A stretch of DNA of 64,000 nucleotides from assembly GCF_023856365.1 (NCBI RefSeq), contig NC_064540.1:12115191-12179190 (forward strand), given 5' to 3'. The stretch is from Brienomyrus brachyistius. Taxonomy: Eukaryota; Chordata; Actinopteri; Osteoglossiformes; Mormyridae. The notes beneath the pieces are model-generated. The model saw only the letters and a program-made list of their open reading frames with translations, did no database searches and had not been told where the DNA came from. The stretch's first letter is position 1. Every line of letters begins with the position of its first letter. Shown here piece after piece: positions 46,190 to 58,560 of this stretch. Both the position numbers and the translations under genes were made by a program.

Positions 46190-46440
46190 TTTGTAATTAT
46201 ATATTTGTGGGGACTCGCCATTCATTTCTATAGGGAAAACTCTAATCCCAACATGATGACCTTAACCCCTACCCAGCCCTAACCTTAACCAAATATGAGA
46301 CTTTTGACAATTATACTTTTTTGATTGCATTCACAGATCTTTGTGGGGATTTGACAAATGGTCCCCACAACGTCAAAATAACAGGTTTTTATCACATTGC
46401 GGAAGACATTTGGTACTCACAATGTAATATAAACCTAATA
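46190..46440 (+). repeat. MITE-like repeat (TTTGTGGGGAC family), copy 4, most complete
   Basis: The left end reads TAATTATATATTTGTGGGGAC. The right end reads TTGGTACTCACAATGTAATATAAAC, roughly its reverse complement, with a mid-element TTTGTGGGGATTTGACAAATGGTCCCCACAACG. The inverted ends support a non-autonomous DNA transposon. An ACAC tract (46440-46460) follows directly, so CA repeats flank both sides. Confidence 0.82.
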
Positions 46441-49089
46441 CACACACACACACACACACTCGTGCAGAGAAGGGTTATGAAGGACTGTCACAACCATGAA
46501 GTTCTACGTACTGAACTACTGATTCCATAATGCAATATTATTATTCAGTGCTGAAATTATGACACAATTCTGCCTCTACAATGTGATGTAATGAGATAAT
46601 GACATGCTTTTGCCCAAAGGATTGCAGCCAAAGAAGTGTAAGACCCCACCATGGCCTGAGAGGAGTGCGGCTTCACAGCAGAGCAGTGCAGGGTCCTACG
46701 GGGAGGCCAGCCGTCTGGTCCACTAATGTGGGTCCGTGAGTGACGGCTGTGATTCAGGAGAGGCCACCTGCCAGTTAGCAAAGTCATTACAAAGGTAAAG
46801 AAAATGTATGAACTGACGTGGGTGAGATTGGGGTCTTACAGAGGCTGGGGTGCATGCTTGAAGCCTGGGGGGGGGCTTCTCTTAGAACAGGGTGGCTGTT
46901 CTCCCCGACACCTACACAGTCATCCTGCAGATGTCCACATCAAAGCCAAGAAAGTAGCACTCAGTTTCATACCCATCCCTGGCACGATTACAAAGAGAAG
47001 CAGGTGTATTTTGGGCTTTTGTAATCGGAAGACAAAAGGCACCTGCAGGATGTTGTACTGTGGTGTCATGCGGTATCCAAGACCGGCTCACAGTAATGGG
47101 AGACTGGGAGGCCTGAGTGACCGGGCCGCTAATCCGACATGACCTTCAGTTACCCTCTGGCAAGGCCTCAGCTGGCCAATGAATCGCATCTCTGGCTGAT
47201 CCAGGTCCCACTCAGACAATGTTTTCTTCCCCACGGCAGCATTTCTGATGCACATCTAGCTGCGGAGCAGAGCGGCGGCCATCTGGAATGACCGCACCAT
47301 GTGATCCGGGTGACTCAATCCCCTAAGCCCCTCCCCGCTTAATGCGGACGGGCCGCAGATGAAACAGCGTGCTCCTGCCTGCCTCGATGCGAAACCCAGG
47401 TGCGGCAGCCCTAGCGTTCTGCTCCTAATTAACTCCCTCGTTAGTGGAGGCAGCCCACCGGGGAGCCCAGCGGCTGTAGCTAATTGCAAAGTCTGCTCCT
47501 TATTGTGAGCGGCTACCAGAGAGGAGAACGGCGTCACCCCGTCGAGCCTGTCGTGATCTCCTCCAGGAGCTACGTGTGGGGCCAACGCGCAGCTACGAAG
47601 TGGGTACGACCAGGCGCTCGACACGGAGCATGCTGAGCCGCAAGCTGCCACTCGACACGCCACTCACCGAGCAACTAGCTGCGACTACGGGAAGTCAACA
47701 GCGGATCTTCAACGCACACGCAGAGCCGCTAACCAACACTTACCACCGAGAATAGAGCTACCAAGGACGTATACTTAAATCACTACCCAGTACTCATTTA
47801 TAGTACTCATAGAGTCAGTAGTCAGTACTTATAACAGAGAAAATATTCCCAAACAAACACTTTGGGAGGCCTCTTCCACCTGAAATAAAAATCATGGAGA
47901 CTGGAAATTACAGGCTTTAAAAGTATATCTGCAGATCCCCATTACAGATTTTTGAAAACCCTTGAGTTTATAGTAAAACATGCAGTGTTAGTAATATGGG
48001 TTCTTTATGAAAGAGTACTTGCTGTGTTCAAAACTAACACATGAGTGCCTTTACTACCATTTCCAGTAAGGATGTTGATATTTGAAAGCTGTAGGACAGT
48101 CACACTGCCCTCTGTAAAGACCCTGGAGGTAACTTGATGAAGCCTAGCGGACTGGCACACAAGAATAACTGGCTTTAGAAGTAGGTTGGGGTCAGTACCC
48201 CGACAGGGATAAAGGGTTATATCCCACCGGAGTGAGATAGGGAAGCCATACGTCTGATGGTGAAGCACAGGAGCTATCAGCATTCTGTAGTAAGAGATCC
48301 ATCCACATGCCGTTTGTGTGGAATGACTCCCTTTTAACAGTGGGTGGGATAAGCGTGGTCGCCTGGGCCCTACAACTATAATGACGAAAAACGTTTTATG
48401 TAAATTCTTCTGTTGGACTTCTTTAGCCAAAGCATATGTTCACTGGTTTGGTTGCTCTGAAATGCATAACTGTGCATACAGGGGCTGCAGTGGGGAGCTC
48501 AGCACTGCTGAGCGGTGGGTCTGAATTTAGCCCTCTTGTGTCTCCTGGGTCGCATCACCTTTGTCCCACACAGCTGGCTTTAAATTGCCTCTAGTGTTCG
48601 TTTGCCAGTGACCGGAAGATGTTGCTCCACCCTGTGTCATTAGGCTACAGATTTAGTCTGTCATTTAGTTCATCTGCAATACAGATACTTTTAGCGAGAT
48701 GAACACTTGCTCTCACCATGCTGATTAACTGACCAGAATTACCCTGAAATGAAATTGGGAGGAAGCAAAAGACTCCCAGACCAGTAAAATCGAGACGGTG
48801 ACGCAATTCCTGACTCCATGTCAGATGTAGCATCTCGTAACCTTGTTTGCCAGATGGACGCCACTCCATTCAGCAGACAGATGAGAAATGGAGGGGCATG
48901 TGTAGAACGTGACCTTTGTGAGAAGGGTTTGCTGCAAAACAAGCAGCTGTCTGCGGCAGAACTAATAAAATGTTAGAAAATAAATTGATGAAAGATGCAA
49001 TGGCAGTATAGTTAGTCAGGAAACCTGTTTTTGAAAGGGAATTGAGTACAGTCACCATAGAACAATATTTCATCCATTCATCCATCCAT
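46441..49089. other. Non-coding stretch with a GC-rich, ATTA-containing block
   Basis: No gene was recognised. The block 47230-47740 is GC-rich and contains CTAATTAACTCCCTCGTTAG and TAGCTAATTGC, homeodomain-type cores set in CpG-containing sequence. It could be a regulatory element. The minus-strand open frame there (47256-47663) has no family resemblance. Confidence 0.3.
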
Positions 49090-50045
49090 TCTACACCTGG
49101 GTGGAGGTTGCAGTGGCAGCAGTCTGAGCAGATATACCCAGACCTCCTTGTCCTGCGTCTGCCTCGGGGTTCACCATGCCTGAAGCACATCCCTGGGCAG
49201 GAATCCACCTACCTGAGCAGGTAACCACCTCAGCTGCCTCCTTTCTATGGGGAAATCTATCCTTTTCCACTTGGGAACCATGGCCTCATATGAGGAGGTG
49301 CTGATCCTCTTCCCAGTTGCTTTACACTCTGAAGTCGTAACTCATCCTCCGGGCCCTTACTTAAGGATTGGGATCACCACCCCAGTCTGGCAATCCAGCG
49401 GCACTGTCCCCAACCTCCATGTCAGCTAGCAGAGCCCAACAACATCCAGAGTCTTCAGGGTGACTCTCATCCACCTCAGGGGTATCTGCTTTATGCTTCA
49501 AGCATACCTACACTATATGTTCCATCTCGGTGATCAGTTGACAGCTCAGCTCCCCTATTCACCCATATGTCCAAGACATATGATCACAGATCTGACGATA
49601 CAATTAAAAAATCAGTCATGGAGCTGTGGCCTAGGGCGCTCTGGTGCCAGGTACACTTGCAAACACCCCTATGCTCAAGAATGGCATTTTGTATAGACAA
49701 TCTGCACAGAACTCCAATAACAGAGAGCCGCTCATGTGCAGATCAGGCAGGCCATTCCTCCCGATCGCACCCTTCAAAGGTCACTGTTACCCATGTGAGC
49801 GTTAAAGTCCCCCCAGTAGAACTATGGTTGGAGTCCCCAAAGAGGACACCCTTCCAGCGCCGCATCCAAGGTCTCCAAGTAGTCCGGAAACCCTGAGCTG
49901 GTGTTCAATGCACAAGCACAGACAACAGTCAGAGCTGTCTGATCACACACCATAGATCTGTTTGCCTTTGGAGACCCTGCTAAGGGAAACAGCCCCCGAT
50001 AACACAGCTCCTATGATCACAGAGACACACAAACCCCTCCGCGAC
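49090..50045 (-). mobile_element. Decayed LINE with endonuclease and reverse-transcriptase parts, minus strand
   Basis: Recognised by its strongly conserved DNA blocks as a very common teleost non-LTR retrotransposon. Plus-strand positions near 49275-49335 (AACCATGGCCTCATATGAGG with AGGTGCTGATCCTCTTCCCA) and 49378-49425 (CACCACCCCAGTCTGGCAAT) belong to the reverse-transcriptase region. The blocks near 49745-49840 (CCATTCCTCCCGATCGCACC and CATGTGAGCGTTAAAGTCCC) belong to the apurinic-type endonuclease region. On the minus strand the order is endonuclease then RT, as in an intact element, but large internal deletions and frameshifts have removed most of it. The family name is not certain. Confidence 0.75.
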
Positions 50046-52129
50046 GATAAGGTGACAGTATATAATTATAATGCAAAATATTAGGTAAAAAAGTAAATAA
50101 CATGGAAATATATTATCTTCCAAGACACCCACGTTCATTCCATTGGCTAAAACAATTATACTCTGAGCTTGTGGGCTACACTAGCCCTGTGCACCCAGCT
50201 GCAGCTGATGTCGGATAAAGATCTCGAGTGGGATTAATGTTAGTGAAGAAATTTAGCAAGTCAGCCAGTCAACGTGTAAATAGAGCACTTTCCACCGGGC
50301 CAGAAATGAGGTTGTTAGCTCTAGGGTCCGCGGTGGGTTCCAGCCTCTGTTCGATGCTCAGATGGGTGTGAAAGAGGCGTCCTTTGAGGCTCCAAGTAAG
50401 AAACGTCAAGGATCGATAGCTGAATTTTCAGGGTCGCCTTATACCATACCCAAGCACGATTACGCCCCCACCCCTCCCCCGCTGGTCAATGCTCACCTTG
50501 CACATAACGATCCAGGCCCGAGCACACTCTTGTCATCACCTTGCAACTTTTTCTGATGAAGAAAACCGATGAAGAGAATTCATGATTAATTCATGTTCTT
50601 ATTTTGTGGCTTATTCGGAGTTGTTTTTGGCACAATGACACAAGGTCCTCTTATGGATTTATTGAGTAAAGCTATGGAGCAACTTTTATTTAACCATACT
50701 GCACATATAAGAAGATATTTTACTAAATATCTTAGAGTCTTTATCTGTTACATCCAGTTTTTTCTAGATACTCTTGTCAGCCCAAGTGTCCAGCAAACAC
50801 TACACCTCTGCTGTAGACCAAAGTGATCCCTCTGCACACCAGACCTGATCCATTCCAGGTCCAGTACATGTATCATGTTCATGTGCACATGCGTGTGCCA
50901 GCGGCATCACTAACGTCATGTCTGTGTTGGGTGCTCAGGCACGGTTGGCTCACCACTGTCAGGCAGGACGACATGCCAGCACTAGACACAAAGGCTGAAC
51001 CACTAAAAGAGCCTCTATGTCCAGGCCCTTCCGTCGCCATTAATAGCGTCTATTTACACACTTTATTAAGACTGTTTCAAACTACAAGTGGCAAGAGGAC
51101 AAAATACAATAATTACAGAATTTTAGCTCTTTAGACACTGTATATAGAATGAAACTATTACAATATTCAAACATGGTCAAATTATCTACTTCCTAATCGC
51201 ATAATAATAGTAAAGTGCTTCTTCATTAAAACTTGCTCGCAGACTCTGTTGTTCACCCTGAATGCAATCAAACTCAATTTAAACTCAAACAGAGCTTCAC
51301 TAACGGTAGACAAATGCCCCGTGTCTTAATTTAGCTTGATTCCACAAGCTCTGCAGCTATGACTGTAAACACTCCAAAATAATCAATGAATTACATATTT
51401 TTAAGTGAAAACTAAAATATTGTTAAAGGGAGCAAAATTCTAAATGAAGCATGGGGAATCTGCTAATTGAAATGGCTTTTGGGCCGTGAGTAGAAGGGTA
51501 CAATGTCACTCACTGCCCCATGAAATGATACTACTGCAAAAAGCCACAATTGCACAGAGCAGCACTTACTGTATGCATTGCTAAAGCCTTACACTCTCCT
51601 CCTGTGCTTCTCCTGCTGTCCTTATCTCTCCAACAGGCAGGCATATTTTTTTGGAGGTTAATCCAAGAACCACAAAACAGAAGAGTTGCTATGGAGCCTT
51701 TTATCCCTCAAGTCTTAAGCAAATCTCACATCCGCCATTCATAGAGACAGAGGCTCAAGTCTAAGGTCTGAAGGGTGCGTTTTTGTGTTAAATCACTAGT
51801 CTAGGGGTTTTAAGTAAAGTCTCACTGCCCTGCATTGTTTGAAGCTGAAAATAAAAACTACAATAGGTTTAGTCATCTTTGAACAGACTTATGTTAACTC
51901 GTGTGAGTAATCGCATTTTCCTCTGCACTCCTCTGCAATCAAACCAAATATTATTGAGGCAGCTTGTGTTCAAAATTCACACACATTCTCTGTTTTTAAA
52001 TGTAAACCAAGGTGGTTCCGGCTTAGCCTACTTCGGTGGGTCGCATCAAACCGATTTCTGAATGTTGTACTCTCTGGAAAAGGATCAAACGAGCATCATT
52101 ACTGTACCATTATGTGCATAGTGGAGTGA
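50046..52129. other. Non-coding stretch, no gene recognised
   Basis: No coding exon, RNA gene or known repeat was recognised. The open frames at 50593-50826 and 50823-51134 show no family resemblance. Confidence 0.45.
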
Positions 52130-52325
52130 GTCTATCTGTCTTCCACCTGCTTATCCAGGACTGCCCAGGCAAGGCAGCACAGGGATCGAGGCAGGGGTGC
52201 ATTCTGGGCATGGCGCCACACGCTAATAACACTGCAGGTTACAGAAACACCAATTCGTTTCTCTGTTGTCGGACATTTCTCAAGGGGAGGATACCTATGC
52301 AAGACACTGAGAACATGCAAACTTC
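52130..52325 (-). repeat. SINE-like repeat, diverged minus-strand copy
   Basis: CCACCTGCTTATCCAGGACT, GGGGTGCATTCTGGGCATGG and GAACATGCAAACTTCACACA follow the reversed SINE body order. The MITE copy begins directly after it, as at 46190. Confidence 0.55.
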
Positions 52326-52447
52326 ACACATTGATTCATTTCTATGGGAAAAACTCAAATCCCAACACGACAGCCTTAACCCCTACCCAGCCCTAACCTT
52401 AACCATAAGTAACCAAACAAAATACAAGACTTTTGACATTTTACTTA
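52326..52447 (+). repeat. MITE-like repeat (TTTGTGGGGAC family), copy 5, truncated
   Basis: CATTTCTATGGGAAAAACTC, CCCTACCCAGCCCTAACCTT and AACCATAAGTAACCAAACAA are present. Both termini are missing. CA-rich sequence lies 50-90 bp further on (52508-52543). Confidence 0.75.
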
Positions 52448-53379
52448 CAACATATAAGATTGTATTTTATATATATGTTATATATAAATGATGTCAAAAT
52501 TGTGATCTATGCAAACCCACACACACACAAACACATACACACATGTACAAAATGTGGACTGTCCGAGGACCAGGTGTAGATCCACTGACTTAGGGTATTT
52601 TTACATCGAATAACTAAGTGCTGTAACACTTTTTCGTCCGCTGACTTAAATGGATCTAAGTGCTGTCCTTCCATTAACCAGGCTTATTCCCAAAGCTGGC
52701 AGCTTTTTGTGTAAGAGAAAGGTTTCCTTGCCTGTGATATAAATCGGTCCCCGGCTACCTGTAACGTGAGGATCCCTTCTCACCTTGTTGATTCCCCGCG
52801 TGGCTTTATGCCCTGGGATTGTGTTCCTCCTTAGCAGCCTTTGATTGGGACTTAAAGGATTTAGTGCTGATAATCTATCCCTGAACCGGGAGTCGGTCAG
52901 GTGGCTGGCTGCTGACCTCACCGCATGCAGTGATATCCTTTCCGAGAGCCGAGCCCGGCACTGCGCCGCCTTCAGCAGGACGCACAGGGGCGTCAATGTC
53001 GTCCCGCTCGGACGGAGGGCATCGCCTTGACCTTTCTTTCTGAAACTGTGTGCTTACTGCAGCTTTACCGTGTTTTCTTGCTTTCCTCCAGGGAGAGCTG
53101 ATATCTCAAACTGCTCTTTTCATGGCTGGTTTCTTCTTCAACAATTGATGCAAGATAAAAAAATAAATAAAATCCTTTTATCCACCCTGTTATTCTGCCC
53201 ATAACTCTATGCTGATTCCTGTGGCCCGATATGAAAGGTGCCCGCTAATGTGTTGAAGGACTTTTCTAATATGTCCAATTCATATTATAAAGAAATTTAT
53301 TATTATAAATTTTATAATTTATAAAATTATTATTATATAGAATGCACGCTCTCTTATACAGAACAATAAATCTTTTTGA
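52448..53379. other. Non-coding stretch
   Basis: No gene was recognised. An AT palindrome-like tract lies at about 53280-53338. Confidence 0.45.
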
Positions 53380-53500
53380 GAAACTAGGGTCTGACAGTCC
53401 CCAGAGATTAAGGGTCTTGTTGAAGGGCCCAAGAGCGAAATCACTCAGCCAACCCCCAGATTAGAACCAGCAACCACCTGCATTCAGGCACCAAATCAGA
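53380..53500 (-). repeat. Decayed tRNA-derived SINE, minus strand
   Basis: On the minus strand a B-box-like GGTTGCTGGTTCTAATCTGG is followed by GCGCTCTTGGGCCC-like body and CAACAAGACCCTTAATCTC. This is the pattern of fish tRNA SINEs with the caaggcacttaacc-type body. Confidence 0.5.
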
Positions 53501-55004
53501 ACCCACGCAGCCAGACCCAGGAAGCAGGTGGGGAGCAGGGGGAGCTGTAAGCTCTGCATATGTGGCTCTGCATTAAACAGTGCACTAAATGAAAAAAGAA
53601 TTATTAATATTTTGACCACGAGAACTGTACATGTTGTCAGTCCATCTGAAACACTCTAAGGTCTTGCAGCAACGATCCCTTCCCCAGCAAAACAAATGCC
53701 CACAAGAGCTGAACTTGGACATGGACTCAAAGAACTTAATATGAATCTCTAATTTGACCCAGGAGTTTGCTGGCTAGAACACTGGCTCTGAATCACACCA
53801 TGGCCTGCAAGTGAACCCTGGAAACTGATTACCGAATTCTGCTCCTTGCATAATTGCCCACACTCCACTGTTAGACATTTGTTCTCGATTCTGCAGGAGT
53901 TTTACTTAAATGCCTGAACCTCAGGTCAAGGAATAATTCCTTATTTTATCCATTGCATATATCCAGAAGCAGAATCCATAGCACACAGTTTGGCTCACTA
54001 ACATATATCTTCTTGAGGCTTTGTACACCCTCAAACGCCCACAGCCTATGATGTAGCTTCTCTCCTACAACTGCTGTGGGAACATGAGACTGATGGCCAT
54101 GACTTTCAAACTGTAGCTCTGCATGTTCAGGAGGGTGTTGGATCCCAACCAACACTGAAGTGGGTGGGATCAGAAGGGGGGGGGGGTCAGGGAACATGCT
54201 TCCAAGTTACCAAAGAAATATGTATAAGCAAGCAGGCAAAACTAAAGAAAACAGAGACTGAATGGCAGTATTAATACATTGCATTGCATATACTATTCAG
54301 GCAGCTGGACGACACTTTTCACCTGAACCCAATTCACAGCTTATGGTCTTGCTCATGCATAAAACTGCATATCATACTGCATCCATTCAAAATGCCCCAA
54401 GGTGCAGAATATTCCAGACACGGTGTCAGCTCCTAAATTTCTTCACCACCTGCTGCCTCTGCTGTGTCAGGTGTGCTGAGCAGACTTCTGTTAGATGTAG
54501 GCCACCAGTAGACGGAGAGAGCAGCGGAGGGTGGGGGAGAGGGTGTTCAGTGAGCAGAGAAACACTCCCCTTAAGCCCATACATTTACTGCATTTACTCA
54601 TTCATCACCGGCCCCCGCCTGCTCCCGTCATCTCGACTCGGGGCTAATAAGTCACACTGCAACAGCGCGACTCAGCAAAATGCTGGGTGAACACAGAGCT
54701 GGGACACGGCTCGACATTATGACTAGGGGGGGCATTGTGATGCTGAAATAACAACAACCCATCAGTGGGCATGACCTTCCACCAGAACACATGGCCCCCC
54801 ACAGCGCGGATTTGCAAGGATTTACAGTACAAAAGATAACACTCTGACATACAAGTGGCAGAGAGCAGAGGGAGAGAGAACCCCATCGATATGCTACATT
54901 CCGTTACATGCAACATGACATCCGTGGATGAGATCCTGGATCACGCAGACATACACCTACACACAAGCTGAAAGACTCCCCATGCACTTCAACTCCTACT
55001 GTAC
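53501..55004. other. Non-coding stretch
   Basis: No gene or repeat family was recognised. A 13-base G run lies at about 54176-54188. Confidence 0.45.
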
Positions 55005-55200
55005 AGCGGGAGGCACACATACTTTATACACATTTATTTACTTAGCAGGCATTTTTGTCCAAAACACCATACAAGTGTGGATTAGAGCACAGCCAGGTCC
55101 TGGTGTTATGGGCCTGGCACCAGGGCCCAATGGTGAAATCATAGTGACAGATTTGAACCAATGACCTTCCGGTCACAGGACGCCAACCCTTGGGTCACAC
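55005..55200 (-). repeat. tRNA-derived SINE, minus strand
   Basis: On the minus strand GACCGGAAGGTCATTGGTTC with AAATC forms a B box. The body then ends with GGACAAAAATGCCTGCTAAG and TAAATAAATG, the typical 3' tail of fish V-SINE/AFC-like elements. The head (A box) is not clearly visible. Confidence 0.7.
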
Positions 55201-56339
55201 CTGTGAATCCCTGAAGAGATAAACTGGAGAGGAACCGGTTCCTCAGTGATTAACTTGCTCAGCATGTAGATGTGCTCACAGCTGGTAATGGCCAGCAGAC
55301 ACAAACTACACTGACTCTGTGTGTCACTCCCAATAAGGGCATGAGCACAGGAGCCTTCAGTGCCAAGAAAAACAGTGAATTCGGAAGACAGTTATAAAAT
55401 TGAATGAATACGGGGGGGAAAAAAATCTTTCACTTTCATGGAGAGCTGGGAAATTAGCGTTAGCTCCATAGCTACTGGAGAATGCGTTGTGTTTAACACT
55501 GCCCCCTTGTGGCAGACACAGCAGCTCACCCAAGAAGGCATGCACAAAAATGACACCAACCAAACACTGAACCCGAAGGCTATTTACTACGACCCACTGG
55601 CATAATAAACGTAATTAACAAAAATCTGTGAATGCTACACAATGAGCATTACAGATACAGAGACGACCCTCAATAAGCATTCATCAATAAAAACATACAA
55701 ATGAAGGTCTTCAGAATACACCAATACACGCCAAACTACAGCCCTTGTTAACAGTGAGTAACTATCAGTAATTAACTAGAATGATACAGCCTTACATAGC
55801 TAATCGATCACTTCGTCACACCTATAACCTCTGACCTTTGTTTATTATGCTGCGGTCAAGCTTTCGGTCAAGCAGCCACATCTGAAAGTACTTCTCGCGA
55901 CACTGAAACTGGTCACTGCCATTCACAAGCAACATATAACCATGACTGTAATGACAAGTTCTTCGCCATATACAAGATATTCCTCGTTAATAAGATCCAC
56001 CGGAGCTTGCTATCCATTCCACTGTGATTGCACTATTGAGACCATAACCCGATTTTATTCCCTGTCTATATTCGCTGCTGCATCTTCCTGGTTTTATGGA
56101 GAAATCCATAAGGCATTGAACCATGGAGAAATACTGCTGTCAGCATTAAGAGACGGGGAGGGAGGTGAGGATGGCCGGAGGGATGGGAAAAGAACAGAAG
56201 GTAAAGGAATGAGGGGCTGAGACGGCGGATGTATGAAAACGAGACGGACATGAAACACAATAGCGATGGCACAGGAGTGAAGTGAGGTTTTAAGCCTAGC
56301 AAGACAAAGTTACTGAGTACTGTTTATTCTGAGCAGAAA
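55201..56339. other. Non-coding stretch
   Basis: No gene or repeat family was recognised. Confidence 0.45.
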
Positions 56340-56660
56340 TATCGCGGCCCAGTGAATGGGAGGTACTGGACAGCTTGTTTTGTCATGACGCATGTAACCG
56401 TGCACTTTAATAATTTAAGGGAGCATTACAGCTGGGACGCACGCGGCACTCAAAAGAGGGGGTATCAGGAGGCTGAATTGGAAGCTATTTAGTCATAATA
56501 ATGAACGCACACATCTACAGAAGGAGGCAATTACAGCACAATTAATCCCATTCATCCGGTGCGGGTCGATCCCGGCTGTGGGGGTCGCGGCGGTAATTAA
56601 GGTGTTTCTGCTGGTCAAAGGGGTGCCCTCAGCTTATTGTGAGCCCCACAAAACGGGGCG
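56340..56660. promoter_or_regulatory. Candidate conserved non-coding element
   Basis: Mixed-composition sequence, free of known repeats, with several homeodomain-type cores (GGCAATTACAG, ACAATTAATCC, GGTAATTAAGG), an ACTTTAATAATTTAAG and a GGTCAAAGG nuclear-receptor half-site-like motif. This resembles enhancer-type conserved elements around developmental genes. Conservation cannot be tested here. Confidence 0.28.
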
Positions 56661-58019
56661 GTGCCAGCCCGGGTTTGCACAGCAGATCACTGGGACTCAA
56701 TCTGAAGCCTTTCATCAGCATCCCGTTCTCATCTCTTAATTCTCACACCACCTCTCACCTCCATGCCTATCTCACTCTCACCATTCCCTCTTTTCTCACC
56801 TGCCCCCTTGAATTTATTTCAATCTACCTTTTCACTTCTCCCTGTCTTTTCCATTGTGTCTTTCCCTTTGTCATTCTACTTTTTCCGATTTCATCTTTTT
56901 GCTCCCTAATAGCGTCATCAGTCTGCAATGAAAACGTCATAATGCAACATTTTATTATTGCCACTAAAATCAAACTTTTCCCAATCATTTTTCTTTGTAA
57001 ATCTTCAGTGTTTACTCCCAGCCAAATTTGAACATGTAGTTACACATTTAAATGGATTAGTGCCATTGTTAGTACTAATAGTGAGGAAATTCATCCGTTA
57101 GCATTTGTGTCAAGGAATAATATGATCGTTTTTTAAAATCCTGAACACGAAACGGAAGCGTTTTCATTAGGTAGTTCATAGACTAGCATTTTCATATATG
57201 CATATTTAAACACAAAAATAAATGCTCGTTTGAAAAGTGAGGATGTTTTCCCTATAGTCAGATCACTTGAGATGGCATCCGATAACAGGAAATCCCGAGA
57301 GAGGTCCGGGGAGAATACGAAGAGATTTCCGGTGCCTGCAACTTGCTTTATGGATAACCGCGTTCATCCAGCTGCAGCATTTAAAGTACTGCTCTATTGT
57401 CGTCGGAGAGAATAAATCATACTGCTTTCATTCCAGACGAGGCAAAGTCGATGGATATTATGATTGACTGAAAAGAAAAGGTATGGGATAAAGACATAAA
57501 CTTGATAGAAATGTATTAATGTCAATAAGAGTGATATTAATACGCGTCATAATAAACAATGCACGACAGCATGCTCACAGATACATTTTTCCAGGCTGTC
57601 CCAAGCCCAGACTTTCGCAAGACACGCGATTACATGGCAGACCGACGTACAGTTTACTGCAGAATACAGCTAAACTGCCCGGTACACTGATCCACAACCA
57701 TCAACAGTTGGACCAGATCATAAATAACTACAGAGTACTATTACCCCAAATCCCTCAATCTTCTGAATCTGGAATTTGTGCTTGATTTTTTTTTTTACAA
57801 CTAATTATTGGTGGAAGAATTGCCTGATTCCGGGCTAGAGGGACCATTGACACTTGACAAGCATTGCTCTCCAAATGCTGCACCAGACACTTCAATATAA
57901 AACATGATCATTATAATCATATAATAAACTTAACAAAATAAACTGACAAGTTTCCGACAAAATGAAATTATTGCAAATGGGAATCAGTTTTCAGATTTAA
58001 GTGTTCATAGTGCTTGCTT
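56661..58019. other. Non-coding stretch
   Basis: A CT-rich tract lies at about 56740-56900. No gene was recognised. Confidence 0.45.
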
Positions 58020-58560
58020 GAATTGCAAGAACTGATTTAGCACTTAAACAACGCGTTATAAGGCATGAATATTCACGCCGTATGAAACATATTTAACTCA
58101 CGTCCACGGGGCAGTAGCAGAAGAACGGCGCTACATCCTACTGCAGGTGTCCGCTTGTCGCTTGTCGCCTGTCGCTGCTCAGTTGACAGTCCCTCCGTAG
58201 TAAATATCGGGACAGCCTTCCCTCAGTGAAATGCGCTGTCCGTGACCAGAATTGCACTCCCGTGTTCCCGTGTCTAATGCATATGCCTCTGGAGGAAGAG
58301 GATAACCCCCTTCGGTTCAAAGAACTAAACACCGTCTTTATATTTAAAACCGCATGCAAGAGTTTGTGCGCAAAATCCAAGGTCCCATGCGTGTACAACT
58401 GTCTAGAAAAGCAATACAACATTGACCAAATATAGAGTGATGATAACATGCATTAGAGCGGGTACCGGTCGTAGCCAGTGAAGGGTAAAAGGCGCTCCTT
58501 CCCTTGTCCAATACGAACACTATCTGCAGGCTGCGAGGGAGGGAGTGTCGCGCGAGGGGG
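58020..58560 (-). other. Possible promoter or first-exon region
   Basis: Mildly CpG-enriched compared with flanks. It contains a small CTTGTCG-type repeat (58151-58172) and a CCAAT-like box (TCCAAT) near 58507. Open frames exist on both strands but none resembles a known protein. It could be the start of a gene running toward lower coordinates. Evidence is thin. Confidence 0.2.

Noticed and set aside
47256..47663. 135-codon minus-strand frame
   Set aside because: A Cys/Ala/Ser-rich product with no known domain, in a GC-rich block where long frames arise by chance.
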